A stretch of 64,000 bases of DNA. It comes from JADGQM01 sp964505935. GTDB lineage: Bacteria; Desulfobacterota; Syntrophobacteria; Syntrophobacterales; Syntrophobacteraceae. Where the stretch lies: the NCBI GenBank assembly GCA_964505935.1, contig CAZDKX010000002.1:1-64000 (forward strand), given 5' to 3'. Position numbers and translations under genes: made by a program. Below the pieces are notes generated by a model that was not told where the DNA came from, did not search any database, and worked only from the letters and a program-made list of their open reading frames with translations. Shown piece after piece: positions 35,120 through 43,733 of this stretch (the stretch's first letter is position 1; every line of letters begins with the position of its first letter).

Positions 35120-35185
35120 CCACCACCGCCGTCCATCCTCCCTCACAGCACAGGAGCAAAACCTCATCCAAAATCATGCCAGCCC

Positions 35186-35228
35186 CGAAGGACGCCATGA
35201 GCACAAATTCATCGCTCGGCGTCCTTCG
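35186..35228. repeat. ACGAAG-family hairpin, copy 1
   Basis: CGAAGGACGCC (35186-35196) and its exact complement (35218-35228) flank a 21-nt loop. GTGCGCCTCGTGGTG follows. It may serve as the 3' end of the sodC transcript. Confidence 0.7.
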
Positions 35229-35259
35229 TGCGCCTCGTGGTGCAAAACCTCAAGCTGAC

Positions 35260-35291
35260 GCTCGTTCCCAAGCAGGAGCTTGCGAACGAGC
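35260..35291. repeat. GTTCCCAAGC palindrome, copy 2
   Basis: GCTCGTTCCCAAGC and GCTTGCGAACGAGC pair with one mismatch around a short loop. It is related to the 32804-32829 element. Confidence 0.7.
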
Positions 35292-35699
35292 AAATGTCCA
35301 GACCATCAACCTTTGTGATCTCTGTGTCGCCGTGGTGAAGATGAGCGATTTCAACCTGACCGGGTATAAGTGCTCAGATTTGCTTGACGATGATGAAGAC
35401 GGGTGGTAGAAGGAAGGCCCAGTCTGTTTCAACGCCAGCTTGGGTGGGTTGGCCGAGCGTCTCCCGATTTGTTGAGGGGCTGCCTTTCATCTGTCGGGTA
35501 ATGATTCCATGCCTATGTCATTGAAGGATCTTCTTGCCGCTGCAGTGGACGAGGGGCGAGCGCTTGTTGGCGGGCATCGCCGGCTCTTTTCAGTCCACGA
35601 AAGCGCCTCTGTACCGACCATTGCAGCGACCGCCGCCCTCAAACGCCAATCCATCACCAGCTTTTCGCAGCGGATGCCCCTTCCAGAAAGAGTCGCCTG

Positions 35700-36749
35700 A
35701 TGCAGATCGAACTCGAAGCGATCACCAAGGCCTGGGGCGAAGTCGTTGCCGTGGACCAGGTCAGCTTCATCGCCAACGATGGCGAGCTGCTGGTGGTGCT
35801 CGGGCCATCAGGCTGCGGCAAATCAACCGTTCTCAGGCTGATCGCCGGCCTGGAAACGGTGACGGCCGGGGCCATCCGCATCGGCGGCCAGGACGTCGCC
35901 AACCTGCCACCAGCCAGCCGCAATGTGTCCATGGTGTTCCAATCCTATGCCCTCTTTCCCCATTTGAATGTGGCCGAAAACATCGTCTTCGGCCTCAAAG
36001 TGCGCAAGATCGAAGCTACCGAGCGCCAGCGGCGTCTAGAGCGGGCGGTGGAGCTTCTGGGCCTGCAGGGATTGCTGCACCGCAAACCGGCTGAACTGTC
36101 GGGGGGACAGCGCCAGCGGGTGGCCCTCGGCCGGGCCATCGTGAGCGAAGCGCCGGTGTGTCTGATGGACGAGCCCCTCTCGAACCTCGATGCCAAGCTC
36201 CGCCACGAGATGCGCCGGGAAATCCGCATGCTGCAGCAGCGCCTGGGGATCACCATGATCTATGTCACTCATGACCAGGTCGAAGCCATGACCATGGCGG
36301 ACAAGATCGTGCTCCTCAACGCCGGGCGCGTCGAACAGTTTTCGCCTCCGGAAGAGCTCTATGCCCGTCCGGCCACGGTCTTTGTCGCCGGCTTCATCGG
36401 TACGCCTCCGATGAACCTGCTGCCGCTCACCATCCCCGAGGTCATGCAGTGGGCCAGGGCCAACCTGGCCGCCTGTCTGCCCCAGGGAAGGCCGGAGCAG
36501 CTGATCCTGGGGGTGCGGCCGGAAAAGATCAGCCTTGATGAAGCGGGGCTGGCCGCCAACGTTCTCAGCCTCGAATACCTTGGCGCCGACAGCCTCATCG
36601 CCTGCCAGATCGGCGCCCGCGAATTGATCGTGCGCCAGAGCGGCCGGGTGAAGTTGGCCCCCGGCGATCGCATTCACTTGAACTGGCCGCAGGCCGAAAG
36701 CCATTTCTTCGAGGCGGGCACCGGTCTGCGCCATACCGGACAAGCGTGA
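35700..36749 (+). CDS. ugpC: UgpC/MalK-type ABC transporter ATP-binding protein
   Basis: A 349-residue ATPase of the CUT1 carbohydrate importer family. Walker A GPSGCGKST (35-43), Q-loop FQSYALFP, signature LSGGQ (133-137), Walker B CLMDEP and the switch His in YVTHDQVEAM are intact. The C-terminal regulatory TOBE-like domain (from about 235) is present. It is the first gene of an ATPase-binding protein-permease-permease operon. The UgpC name rests on neighbours resembling UgpB/A/E; the exact substrate (glycerol-3-phosphate, its diesters or a sugar) is not proven. The start site has no strong Shine-Dalgarno. Confidence 0.85.
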   Translation: MQIELEAITKAWGEVVAVDQVSFIANDGELLVVLGPSGCGKSTVLRLIAGLETVTAGAIRIGGQDVANLPPASRNVSMVFQSYALFPHLNVAENIVFGLKVRKIEATERQRRLERAVELLGLQGLLHRKPAELSGGQRQRVALGRAIVSEAPVCLMDEPLSNLDAKLRHEMRREIRMLQQRLGITMIYVTHDQVEAMTMADKIVLLNAGRVEQFSPPEELYARPATVFVAGFIGTPPMNLLPLTIPEVMQWARANLAACLPQGRPEQLILGVRPEKISLDEAGLAANVLSLEYLGADSLIACQIGARELIVRQSGRVKLAPGDRIHLNWPQAESHFFEAGTGLRHTGQA

Positions 36750-36808
36750 AAACTCCCCGGTCGCTTGCCGCCGGGGGTTGATGGAAACCCAAGAGGAAGG
36801 GGAGCGGT

Positions 36809-38095
36809 ATGAAACGGTTCGTGACGAAGGCGTTGTTCTGGGTCGTGGTAGCGGCCTGCCTGGGGGCAACCGGAGCCCAGGCGGCCGTCGAGCTCAACAT
36901 GTACTACCCGGTGGCCGTCGGCGGCCCCATTACCAAAGTCATTGATGACATGATCGCAGAGTTCGAAAAGGCCAACCCGGATATCAAGGTCAAGGCGGTC
37001 TACGCCGGCAACTACGACGACACCCGGGTCAAGGCCCTGGCCGCGCTCAAGGCCAACCAGCCGGTGCAACTCAGTGTGCTTTTTTCCATCGATGTGTTCG
37101 AGCTGATCGACCAGGACGTGCTCGTCCCCTTCGACGAGGTCGCCACCTCAGCCGGGGACAAGCAGTGGCTGGCTTCCTTCTACCCCGCCCTGATGCAGAA
37201 CTCCAAGGCTAAGGGCAAGATCTGGGGGGTCCCCTTCCAGCGCTCGACCATCGTGATGTATCACAACAAGGACGCCTTCAAGGAAGCAGGGCTCGACCCG
37301 AACAAGCCGCCCGCCACCTGGGAGGAGATGGCAGCCCTTTCACAGAAGCTGGTCAAGAAGGATGCCTCGGGCAATGTCGCCCGCTGGGGTGTGATGATCC
37401 CTTCGACCGGCTACACTTACTGGATGTTCCAGGCGCTTTGCATCGAAAACGGCCAGGAGCTCATGAACCAGGAAGGGAACAAGACCAACTTCGATCATGC
37501 CGATGTGGTGGCCTCCCTGCAGTACTGGCGCGACCTGGCCGTCAAGCACAAGGTGATGCCCGAGGGCACCATCGATTGGGGCACGCTGCGCCAGAAGTTC
37601 CTGGAGGGCGCTACGGCGATCATGTGGCACACCACGGGCAACCTCACGGCGGTGCGGGAGGGCGCGAAGTTCGACTTCGGCGTGAGCATGCTGCCCGCCT
37701 CGAAGCGCCGCGGCTCGCCCACCGGCGGCGGCAACTTCTACCTTTTCAAGAAGACCTCGCCCGAGGAGCGCGCGGCGTGCCTGAAATTCATCAAGTTCAT
37801 GACCTCACCGGAGCTGAGCGCCCGCTGGTCCATCGCGACGGGCTATGTGGCCACCAGCCCCGCTGCCTATGAGACGGAAACGCTCAAGAAATACGTGGCC
37901 GATTTTCCGGCGGCGGCAGTGGCCCGTGACCAGTTTCCTTACTCGGTGGCCGAATTTTCCGTATATGAGAATGCCAGGGTCAAGAAATTCCTGGATGACG
38001 CCATCCAGAGCGTGCTGACCGGCGGGAAGCAGCCCGCAGAGGCCCTGACCAGCGCTCAGCAGCAGGCCGAACGCGTGCTCAAGGCCTACCGGTGA
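36809..38095 (+). CDS. ugpB: ABC transporter substrate-binding protein (UgpB-like)
   Basis: A 428-residue periplasmic solute-binding protein with a cleavable signal peptide (MKRFVTKALF... ending GAQA). Conserved features include VPFQRSTIVMYHNKDAFKEA, TGGGNFYLFKKTSPEERAA, and YVATSPAAYET, seen in sn-glycerol-3-phosphate-binding UgpB proteins. It captures the ligand for the neighbouring permease. An AAGGGGAGCGGT site precedes the ATG. Between this gene and the first permease lies a 240-bp repeat-bearing spacer, which may allow higher expression of the binding protein than of the permeases. Confidence 0.87.
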   Translation: MKRFVTKALFWVVVAACLGATGAQAAVELNMYYPVAVGGPITKVIDDMIAEFEKANPDIKVKAVYAGNYDDTRVKALAALKANQPVQLSVLFSIDVFELIDQDVLVPFDEVATSAGDKQWLASFYPALMQNSKAKGKIWGVPFQRSTIVMYHNKDAFKEAGLDPNKPPATWEEMAALSQKLVKKDASGNVARWGVMIPSTGYTYWMFQALCIENGQELMNQEGNKTNFDHADVVASLQYWRDLAVKHKVMPEGTIDWGTLRQKFLEGATAIMWHTTGNLTAVREGAKFDFGVSMLPASKRRGSPTGGGNFYLFKKTSPEERAACLKFIKFMTSPELSARWSIATGYVATSPAAYETETLKKYVADFPAAAVARDQFPYSVAEFSVYENARVKKFLDDAIQSVLTGGKQPAEALTSAQQQAERVLKAYR

Positions 38096-38335
38096 TGCCG
38101 GTGCCATGCTTTCCCCCTTCCCTTTCCCCTCCCACGAGGGGAGGGGGATCGGTCCATGTCTCCCCTTCCTCGAAGTGAGGGAGGGGGGGAGGAGAGCAGC
38201 AGGAAGATCTGCAATGACTTCTTCGTGTGATTTTGCAGGTCTTCGCGTGACTTCGTGTGACTTCGTGGATGAAAAAGTGGTTAAAAAATATCCGCCCTTG
38301 GGCGTTAGACTGCTGCTGACTTCAAATTTGGCTGG
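38096..38335. repeat. Repeat-bearing spacer between ugpB and ugpA
   Basis: The first half has a C/G-tract element with a stem (38126-38133 with 38139-38146) and a second G-rich arm to about 38200. The second half (38218-38272) has ACGAAG-family text such as TTCGTGTGA, TTCGCGTGACTTCGTG. No gene is visible. Confidence 0.65.
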
Positions 38336-39223
38336 ATGATGCGCCTCAAGTATCAAACCGCTAACTGGGTTTATGCGTGGCTGCTGCTCCTTCCCGCCTC
38401 GATCCTGATGGTGGCTTTTACCCATTACCCGATTGTGGGGAGCATTTGGGCCAGCTTTTTTTCCACCCCGCGCCAGGGCCGGGCCAGCCGGTTCGTCGGC
38501 GTGGACAACTATGTGTCGATGGTCAACGACCCCGTTTTCTGGCAGGTGCTGGCCAACAATTTTCTCTACGCCCTGGGTGCCATCCCGGTCAGCGTCTGCC
38601 TGGCTTTGCTCATGGCCGTCTGGGTCAACGGCAGACTGCCGGGCCGGGGCATTGTCCGGGCCGCCTATTTCACCCCGACCATTCTCCCGATGGTCGCCGT
38701 GGCCAATATCTGGCTCTTCTTTTACACACCTCAGATCGGCATTCTCGATCGCCTCTGCGGCCTGTTCGGAATCCCCAGCCACAGCTGGCTCGGTGACCCT
38801 GCCACCGCTTTGGGTTGCCTCGTGGTGCTGGCCATCTGGAAGGACGCAGGCTTCTTCATGATTTTCTTTCTGGCGGCCCTCCAGGGAATTTCACCCGAAC
38901 TCGAGGAAGCCGCCCTCATCGAAGGGGCCGGCCGCTGGTATTTCTTTCGCCGGGTGACCCTGCCGCTGCTGATGCCGACGACGCTTTTCGTGCTGGTCAA
39001 TGCTACGATCAACTCCTTCAAGCTCGTCGACCACATCTTCATCCTGACCAAGGGCGGCCCCGACAACGCCTCCTCATTGTTGCTCTACTACATCTATGAA
39101 GTCTCTTTCGGCTTCTGGGACACGGCCTACGCCTCGACCCTGACGGTGGTGCTGCTGTTGATCCTGAGCGTGCTGGCCGTCACGCAGTTTAAATACCTGG
39201 AGAAACGGGTGCACTATCAGTGA
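38336..39223 (+). CDS. ugpA: ABC transporter permease (UgpA-like)
   Basis: A 295-residue inner-membrane permease with six hydrophobic helices. The EAA loop EEAALIEGAGRWYFFRRVTLPLL docks the ATPase. It is the first of two permeases of a CUT1-type importer. GVDNYVSMVNDPVFWQVLANN and LTKGGPDNASSLLLYYIYE are typical of UgpA/MalF-like subunits. It is followed after 44 bp by ugpE. The ATG at 38336 has only a weak ribosome-binding site, consistent with lower expression than the binding protein. Confidence 0.87.
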   Translation: MMRLKYQTANWVYAWLLLLPASILMVAFTHYPIVGSIWASFFSTPRQGRASRFVGVDNYVSMVNDPVFWQVLANNFLYALGAIPVSVCLALLMAVWVNGRLPGRGIVRAAYFTPTILPMVAVANIWLFFYTPQIGILDRLCGLFGIPSHSWLGDPATALGCLVVLAIWKDAGFFMIFFLAALQGISPELEEAALIEGAGRWYFFRRVTLPLLMPTTLFVLVNATINSFKLVDHIFILTKGGPDNASSLLLYYIYEVSFGFWDTAYASTLTVVLLLILSVLAVTQFKYLEKRVHYQ

Positions 39224-39267
39224 CGCCTGAGTCGTGAGTTTAGGGGGACAGGGGATCAGGTGGGAAC

Positions 39268-40089
39268 ATGATCATCCGAAAAGCCGACTGGGGATATTAC
39301 CTGGAAACTGCGGGAGCCTGGCTGCTGGCGTTTCTGTGGGCGGCACCGCTGCTCTATGCCACGTGGGCAGCCTTTCACCCCATGGATTTCGTCAGCCGCT
39401 TCGACCTGCTCGCCCCGCTGACCCTGGACAACTTCCACTCGGCCTGGAGGGTTGCGCCTTTTGCCCGGTACTTCCTGAACACCTTCCTCCTGGTTTCCAT
39501 GACCCTGACCGGCCAGTTGATCCTCTGTACTCTGGCCGCCTATGCTTTTGCCCGCTTTGAATTTCCCGGCAGGGAGACCGCCTTCATCCTCGTGCTCATC
39601 CAAATCATGATCATGCCCGATGTCCTCATCGTTCAGAACTACCTCACGACGAGCAAACTGGGCCTGGTGGACACCATCCTCGGGATTGGACTGCCCTACA
39701 TGGGTTCCGCTTTCGGCATCTTCCTGCTGCGCCAGGCCTTCAAGCAGGTCCCGCGAGAACTGGAGGAAGCCGCCCGAGTCGAAGGCGCCGGCTGGCTGTC
39801 GATTCTCCTGAAGGTTTACGTGCCGCTCGCGCGACCAACCTACCTCGCCTACGGCCTCGTCTCCGTCAGCTACCACTGGAACAACTTCCTGTGGCCGGTG
39901 GTCATCACCAACTCCACCAACACACGGCCTCTTACCGTGGGGCTGTCGATCTTCGGAGCGCCCGAGTCGGGGGTGAACTTCTCCGTCATCTCGGCCGGTA
40001 CCCTTCTCGCCGTTTCCCCCCTGCTGCTTGCCTTTCTGTTGTTCCAGCGCCAGTTCGTCCAGAGCTTCATGCGTTCCGGCATCAAGTAG
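39268..40089 (+). CDS. ugpE: ABC transporter permease (UgpE-like)
   Basis: A 273-residue second permease with six helices. Its EAA motif is ELEEAARVEGAGWLSILLKVYVPLARP. The region YHWNNFLWPVVITNSTNTRPLTVGLS is typical of UgpE/MalG-like proteins, as is the C-terminus LFLFQRQFVQSFMRSGIK type. AGGTGGGAAC precedes the ATG. It closes the four-gene importer operon; no glycerophosphodiesterase or glycerol kinase gene is adjacent. Confidence 0.88.
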   Translation: MIIRKADWGYYLETAGAWLLAFLWAAPLLYATWAAFHPMDFVSRFDLLAPLTLDNFHSAWRVAPFARYFLNTFLLVSMTLTGQLILCTLAAYAFARFEFPGRETAFILVLIQIMIMPDVLIVQNYLTTSKLGLVDTILGIGLPYMGSAFGIFLLRQAFKQVPRELEEAARVEGAGWLSILLKVYVPLARPTYLAYGLVSVSYHWNNFLWPVVITNSTNTRPLTVGLSIFGAPESGVNFSVISAGTLLAVSPLLLAFLLFQRQFVQSFMRSGIK

Positions 40090-41134
40090 TGGTGAATATT
40101 ATCCAACTCTCAGCATGAGTGTATAATAATACCCGTATACTACTAACCTATCGACATCGTAAGGCAACTTATCCCATCCGGCCCGTTTCCGGTTATCCGG
40201 AAAGGTAATGTGGATATTATTACTCATATTGCGCGATTCAAGAGCGACTCTTATCAGTTATGCAAGTTATTGCAATAATGCAAAAGAATCTTCTACAGTA
40301 ACAATGGCACATACCTTGCTCTAGGTAACCATCGGAAGCTGCAGGGTCGTGATGAAATCTGAGTATTGCAGGGTGAATCTGAAGCTTCCGCAAGTCGCTC
40401 TTTGGCAAAATATCTAGAATGAGCCGGTTATATCCTTGTGTGCTGTTCGACTGCTCGTGATGAGAAAGCGCTGGCGGAGAGACTGGATCCCGATATTGTG
40501 ATGCCGGATGTCACCTCCCTGACAAAACTGGTTTGCTCCTGCTCGAAGGGATAATTCTCAGGGGACCCTTCGACCCCGTTGTGTTGGAAGCTGTGTTGTC
40601 CTCTGCGCGCTCGAAAGCGAAATCAAGGCAGGTGTGGAATTTTCAAGGAAAGCTGAAAACCGAACCCGAAGGTATAGCAGGCTCAGTCTCCAAACAGGGA
40701 ACTCTCAGAAGTAAGTGTTTCAGATTCCATGCTGAGCTCATGTGGCGGTTGCGGGTTCGACTTGAGGTTCCGGTTAATGTGAATTTTGCAGTGGCGGTTC
40801 GAGCGGTAGCGGAGGTGCTGATTTCTTGCTGAGCTGATGGTCGTGTGGAAGTTCCAGTGGAAGATCTGATACGGGGTTGCGAAATTTCAAATTCAAGCTG
40901 GTGATTGTAGCTCTTTCGAATGTCTGACTTAGAAGAAACGATCTGAGAGCCCCCCTTTCATGGCAGGAGGCTGTGGGGAACACCCTTACAGCCTCCTGTT
41001 TTTTTTGCCTCCCGATTTTGCGTATGGTATTCTGAATCATTCGTGAACAGGGAGCTCAGTGTAACCCGGCTTGCCGGGAAGCCTGATCTGTATCGGGAGT
41101 AAGGTACGGTACGGCACTCGGGGGGCAATCCTTT
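40090..41134. other. Gene-free, partly AT-rich kilobase
   Basis: The left 400 bp is AT-rich relative to its surroundings and has a TATAAT at 40122-40127 with a weak TTATCC 17 bp upstream. It also has the 12-bp palindrome TTATTGCAATAA at 40267-40278. No open frame has both a ribosome-binding site and recognisable sequence. The region ends in a strong terminator at 40964-41006. An untranslated RNA or a decayed gene are the two obvious explanations. Confidence 0.6.
40964..41006 (+). terminator. Strong rho-independent terminator
   Basis: CAGGAGGCTGT (40964-40974) and ACAGCCTCCTG (40988-40998) form a perfect 11-bp stem followed by eight T residues. It faces the plus strand, downstream of the ugp operon and of the gene-free stretch, and about 130 bp before the M48 peptidase gene. 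Confidence 0.9.
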
Positions 41135-41977
41135 ATGGTTCAACCTGTGCAAGGATCGAGACAGGGGTACAGCGCCTTCATCTTCACCCTGGCTGCCCTG
41201 GCCATTGCGTTTCTCGCGTCGGGGTGTGTCACCAACCCGATTACCGGCCGCAGTCAGGCCATGATCGTGAGCGATCAGGAAGCCTCAAAAGTCTCACGGC
41301 AGGCCTATCTTCAATTGCTGTCGGCGGCCAATCGTGAGAACGCCCTGGACAGTAACCAGCAAACTTTACGCCGCGTGCGTGGGATCACGGATAGGGTTGT
41401 CGCACAAGCCATCCAGTTGCGCCCCGAGACCCGGAACTGGCAATGGGAAGTCCATGTTTTGAAAGCCAATGAGGTAAACGCTTGGTGTATGGCGGGAGGC
41501 AAGATGGCTGTCTACACGGGTTTGCTCGAAAAGATCAAACCCAGCGACGATGAACTCGCACAGGTCATGGCTCATGAAATCTCCCATGCCCTCCTGTCGC
41601 ATCAGGCCGAGAAGATCTCCCGAGTGCAGATGCAGAGAACGGGGCTACAACTGGGAGTCCTGGTAGGGGCGATTGCGGGTTACGACTTGAGCGGGGTTGC
41701 CGGCCTGGCCGACAGCGCGGCAGCAGTCGCCTTGCAGTTACCCAACAGTCGAGAGGCCGAGCGCGAAGCGGACCAGTTGGGGATCATGCTCGCGGCGCGT
41801 GCAGGCTATAACCCACAGGCCGCCGTTTCCCTGTGGGAGAAGATGCTGCGGTCCTCAAGCGGCGCCCCCCCCGAATGGCTGAGCACGCATCCCGACCCTG
41901 AAGCACGTGTCAGTTACATGCGTACCTTGGCAGAAGAGTACATGCCGGTCTATCGAAGCGCTGCGGGAAAGCTGTAG
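41135..41977 (+). CDS. M48-family metalloprotease lipoprotein
   Basis: A 280-residue protein with a hydrophobic N-terminal segment ending in lipobox LASGC (Cys31), so it is probably anchored in the outer or inner membrane facing the periplasm. The zinc protease motif HEISH (147-151) and the downstream glutamate in SREAEREADQLGI match M48 peptidases such as LoiP/YcaL/BepA. VTNPITGRSQ after the lipobox is characteristic of this group. It likely takes part in envelope protein quality control. It stands alone, after a strong terminator. Confidence 0.9.
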   Translation: MVQPVQGSRQGYSAFIFTLAALAIAFLASGCVTNPITGRSQAMIVSDQEASKVSRQAYLQLLSAANRENALDSNQQTLRRVRGITDRVVAQAIQLRPETRNWQWEVHVLKANEVNAWCMAGGKMAVYTGLLEKIKPSDDELAQVMAHEISHALLSHQAEKISRVQMQRTGLQLGVLVGAIAGYDLSGVAGLADSAAAVALQLPNSREAEREADQLGIMLAARAGYNPQAAVSLWEKMLRSSSGAPPEWLSTHPDPEARVSYMRTLAEEYMPVYRSAAGKL

Positions 41978-42136
41978 AGGCAGCGCCCGCCCGGCATCGT
42001 CCAGCAGCACCAAAGGGAGCTCTCCTCAAAGGGCACGCCCTGCCCTTTGCCCCTCATAAAATGCCATAGCCTGCCGCAGTTCGGTGAACTGCTGGATGAC
42101 GAAAACTGGTGACAGCCAACAGCATGACCTGGATAT

Positions 42137-43222
42137 TCATGGCAGGGCTCTCAGGATCGTTTTGGCGTGCCGGACCAGCCGCCCGCGATAATCCCGGTTG
42201 AGCCAGGAGTTTCGCGCGATGCGCAGCAGGGTGATGCCCATGTAGAAGGGGATGCGACGGGTGATGGCCCTGAAGGCGCTCATGCGATCCGGGAAATGGC
42301 GGCAGTATTCCCAGAGGAAATGCCCGATAAAGGGTTCGGCGGCGCCGGGGTCGCCCTTCCCCTGGAGGAAGAAGTGCGCCAGCTCTCCACAGAGCCTGCC
42401 CAGGTCGAACACTCGATCGGCCCACTGCATCCGCTCCAGGTCAATGGCCATCACGGCCTGGCCCTGGCCGAAAAGGAAATTCGCGGGTGTGACGTCGCCG
42501 TGCACCAGCACGCTTCGGTCCTCCCACATGATGCTCTGAGTCCGCCAGCTTTCGCCCAGGTGGTAGAGCTCGCCGGAATCGTCGCCTCCCAGGTTGAGTC
42601 TGGCGATCAGCGCCCCAATGACCCGCCCCAGGTAGGCATGACTGTGGTCGAAGTTGACGCCCAACTCCCCCGCCGTGAGGTTGTGCATAGCGGCCAGAAA
42701 ATGGGCCAGGGCCGTGAGCTTCCGGTATAGCCGCTCGCCCTTGCCCAGGTGCATGGCCTCATTGATCACTTTCCCCAGCGCGTCACCTTCCAGAAATTCC
42801 ATGATCAGCACGTTGCCTGTGTCCGGGTTGAAGCCCAGGGGCCTGACCACATAATGAGGCGGCGAATCGAACCCCAGCCCGCGCAGATAGACGAGGTTGC
42901 TGAACTCGACCTCTCCTGTTTCAGGATGCTGGCCGGCATTGCCTCGGGAAGGATAGAATTTGCCCACCAGCCGCACGCGGCTGTATTTCTCCTCATAGAG
43001 GTAGACGTTGCGCGAATACTCGGCCTGGAAGACGCGGAATTCCACTCCCGCCGGTCCGACTTTCAACTGGGGAAGGATATGATCCTGAAGATACTGGAAG
43101 AGAGGATCATGATGGTCAAGATGTCCAAGATACCTGCCGATCATCGTCACGCTCGGGAAATCATCATGACAGTGGGCCGCTGCCGGCCCTCCTGCGGAGG
43201 CACAGCCCCCGTCATATACCAT
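42137..43222 (-). CDS. APH-family phosphotransferase
   Basis: Up to 361 residues with the aminoglycoside phosphotransferase/choline-kinase fold. The catalytic loop is VHGDVTPANFLF (near 239) and the metal-binding segment is AIDLERMQWADRVFDLGRL. The substrate is unknown; such proteins phosphorylate small molecules or sugars and are not necessarily resistance enzymes. The start is uncertain: the ATG at 43222 gives a cysteine/alanine-rich leader of about 26 residues, while the ATG at 43144 (MIGRYLGHLD) is closer to the recognisable domain. Neither has a clear Shine-Dalgarno. It stands alone between unrelated genes. Confidence 0.75.
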   Translation of the reverse strand: MVYDGGCASAGGPAAAHCHDDFPSVTMIGRYLGHLDHHDPLFQYLQDHILPQLKVGPAGVEFRVFQAEYSRNVYLYEEKYSRVRLVGKFYPSRGNAGQHPETGEVEFSNLVYLRGLGFDSPPHYVVRPLGFNPDTGNVLIMEFLEGDALGKVINEAMHLGKGERLYRKLTALAHFLAAMHNLTAGELGVNFDHSHAYLGRVIGALIARLNLGGDDSGELYHLGESWRTQSIMWEDRSVLVHGDVTPANFLFGQGQAVMAIDLERMQWADRVFDLGRLCGELAHFFLQGKGDPGAAEPFIGHFLWEYCRHFPDRMSAFRAITRRIPFYMGITLLRIARNSWLNRDYRGRLVRHAKTILRALP

Positions 43223-43490
43223 GGTCCAGGCAGTATGTCATCCGTTCAACTCCATGGAAACGGGCATGATGGACGAACCGACCGGCAAGGAATGCTGGCA
43301 GGCCTTCAACGCCTTACCACGTCCCTCGAAGAAACGCGGTATGATTGGGGCCTGGCTATTCAGCTATGAAAGGCTATTCTTGCAGTTGCTCCCCCTGGCC
43401 CTCCTGAATTCGCCAGACAAACACTCATGGTAGTCGCGCTTGAGGAGTGTTATACTTGTTTACGATTGAAAGTCGCGCTTTTCAGTCTTT

Positions 43491-43574
43491 CTGGATGCCC
43501 GCCAGAAGCACGCGGGCATGACGGTTGTGGGCCTGCCGCGCACTCATTCCCGCAGGTTTTTAGCGGGAATCCAG
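43491..43574. repeat. ATTCCCGC/GCGGGAAT-family inverted repeat, copy 2
   Basis: Outer arms CTGGATGCCCGC (43491-43502) and GCGGGAATCCAG (43563-43574) pair with one mismatch. Inner GCCCGC/GCGGGC and TTCCCGC/GCGGGAA pairs are also present. It is the same family as 14219-14306. Confidence 0.75.
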
Positions 43575-43594
43575 CATTCTGAAACTTCATTTTG

Positions 43595-43666
43595 ACGCTG
43601 AGACACAGAGGACACAGGGTCTCACGCCAAGGGCTTTTTCCGCAAGTTCCGCGTCTCTGCGTGAGA
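43595..43666. repeat. ACACAGAGGACACAGGG / GTCTCTGCGTGAG element
   Basis: ACGCTGAGACACAGAGGACACAGG is followed by CTCACGCC and, after a T-rich loop, GCGTCTCTGCGTGAG. It is an imperfect inverted, hexamer-like repeat. CTCTGTGTCGCCGTGGTG at about 35321-35338 looks like a half copy. Confidence 0.6.
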
Positions 43667-43733
43667 CAAAAACGGTAGCTTCTCAAGCTGAACAAGCATA
43701 AGACTGCCTGAAAAGCCTTTCGAGGAGACAAAC

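Larger units (their letters stand above)
35120..35699. other. Gene-free interval with three repeat types
   Basis: About 580 bp after sodC. It holds an ACGAAG-type hairpin (35186-35228), a GTTCCCAAGC palindrome (35260-35291), and a GATCTCTGTGTCGCCGTGGTGAA tract near 35318-35340. I see no gene here with a ribosome-binding site; a 63-codon frame ending at the ugpC start is unsupported. Confidence 0.65.
43223..43733. other. Gene-free interval with two repeat families
   Basis: About 510 bp. It contains an ATTCCCGC-family element (43491-43574) followed immediately by an ACACAGAGG-type inverted element (43595-43666), then the start of the M6-like gene. No gene is supported. Confidence 0.65.

Noticed and set aside
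35176..35409. 77-codon frame after sodC
   Set aside because: It runs through two palindromic repeats and its protein text is just translated repeat sequence.
35509..35700. 63-codon frame ending in TGATG overlap with ugpC
   Set aside because: No ribosome-binding site, no recognisable sequence, and the overlap can arise by chance in GC-rich DNA.
40533..40832. 99-codon frame with TTG start in the gene-free kilobase
   Set aside because: No Shine-Dalgarno, unusual start and no family resemblance; kept only as a weak hint of a decayed gene.
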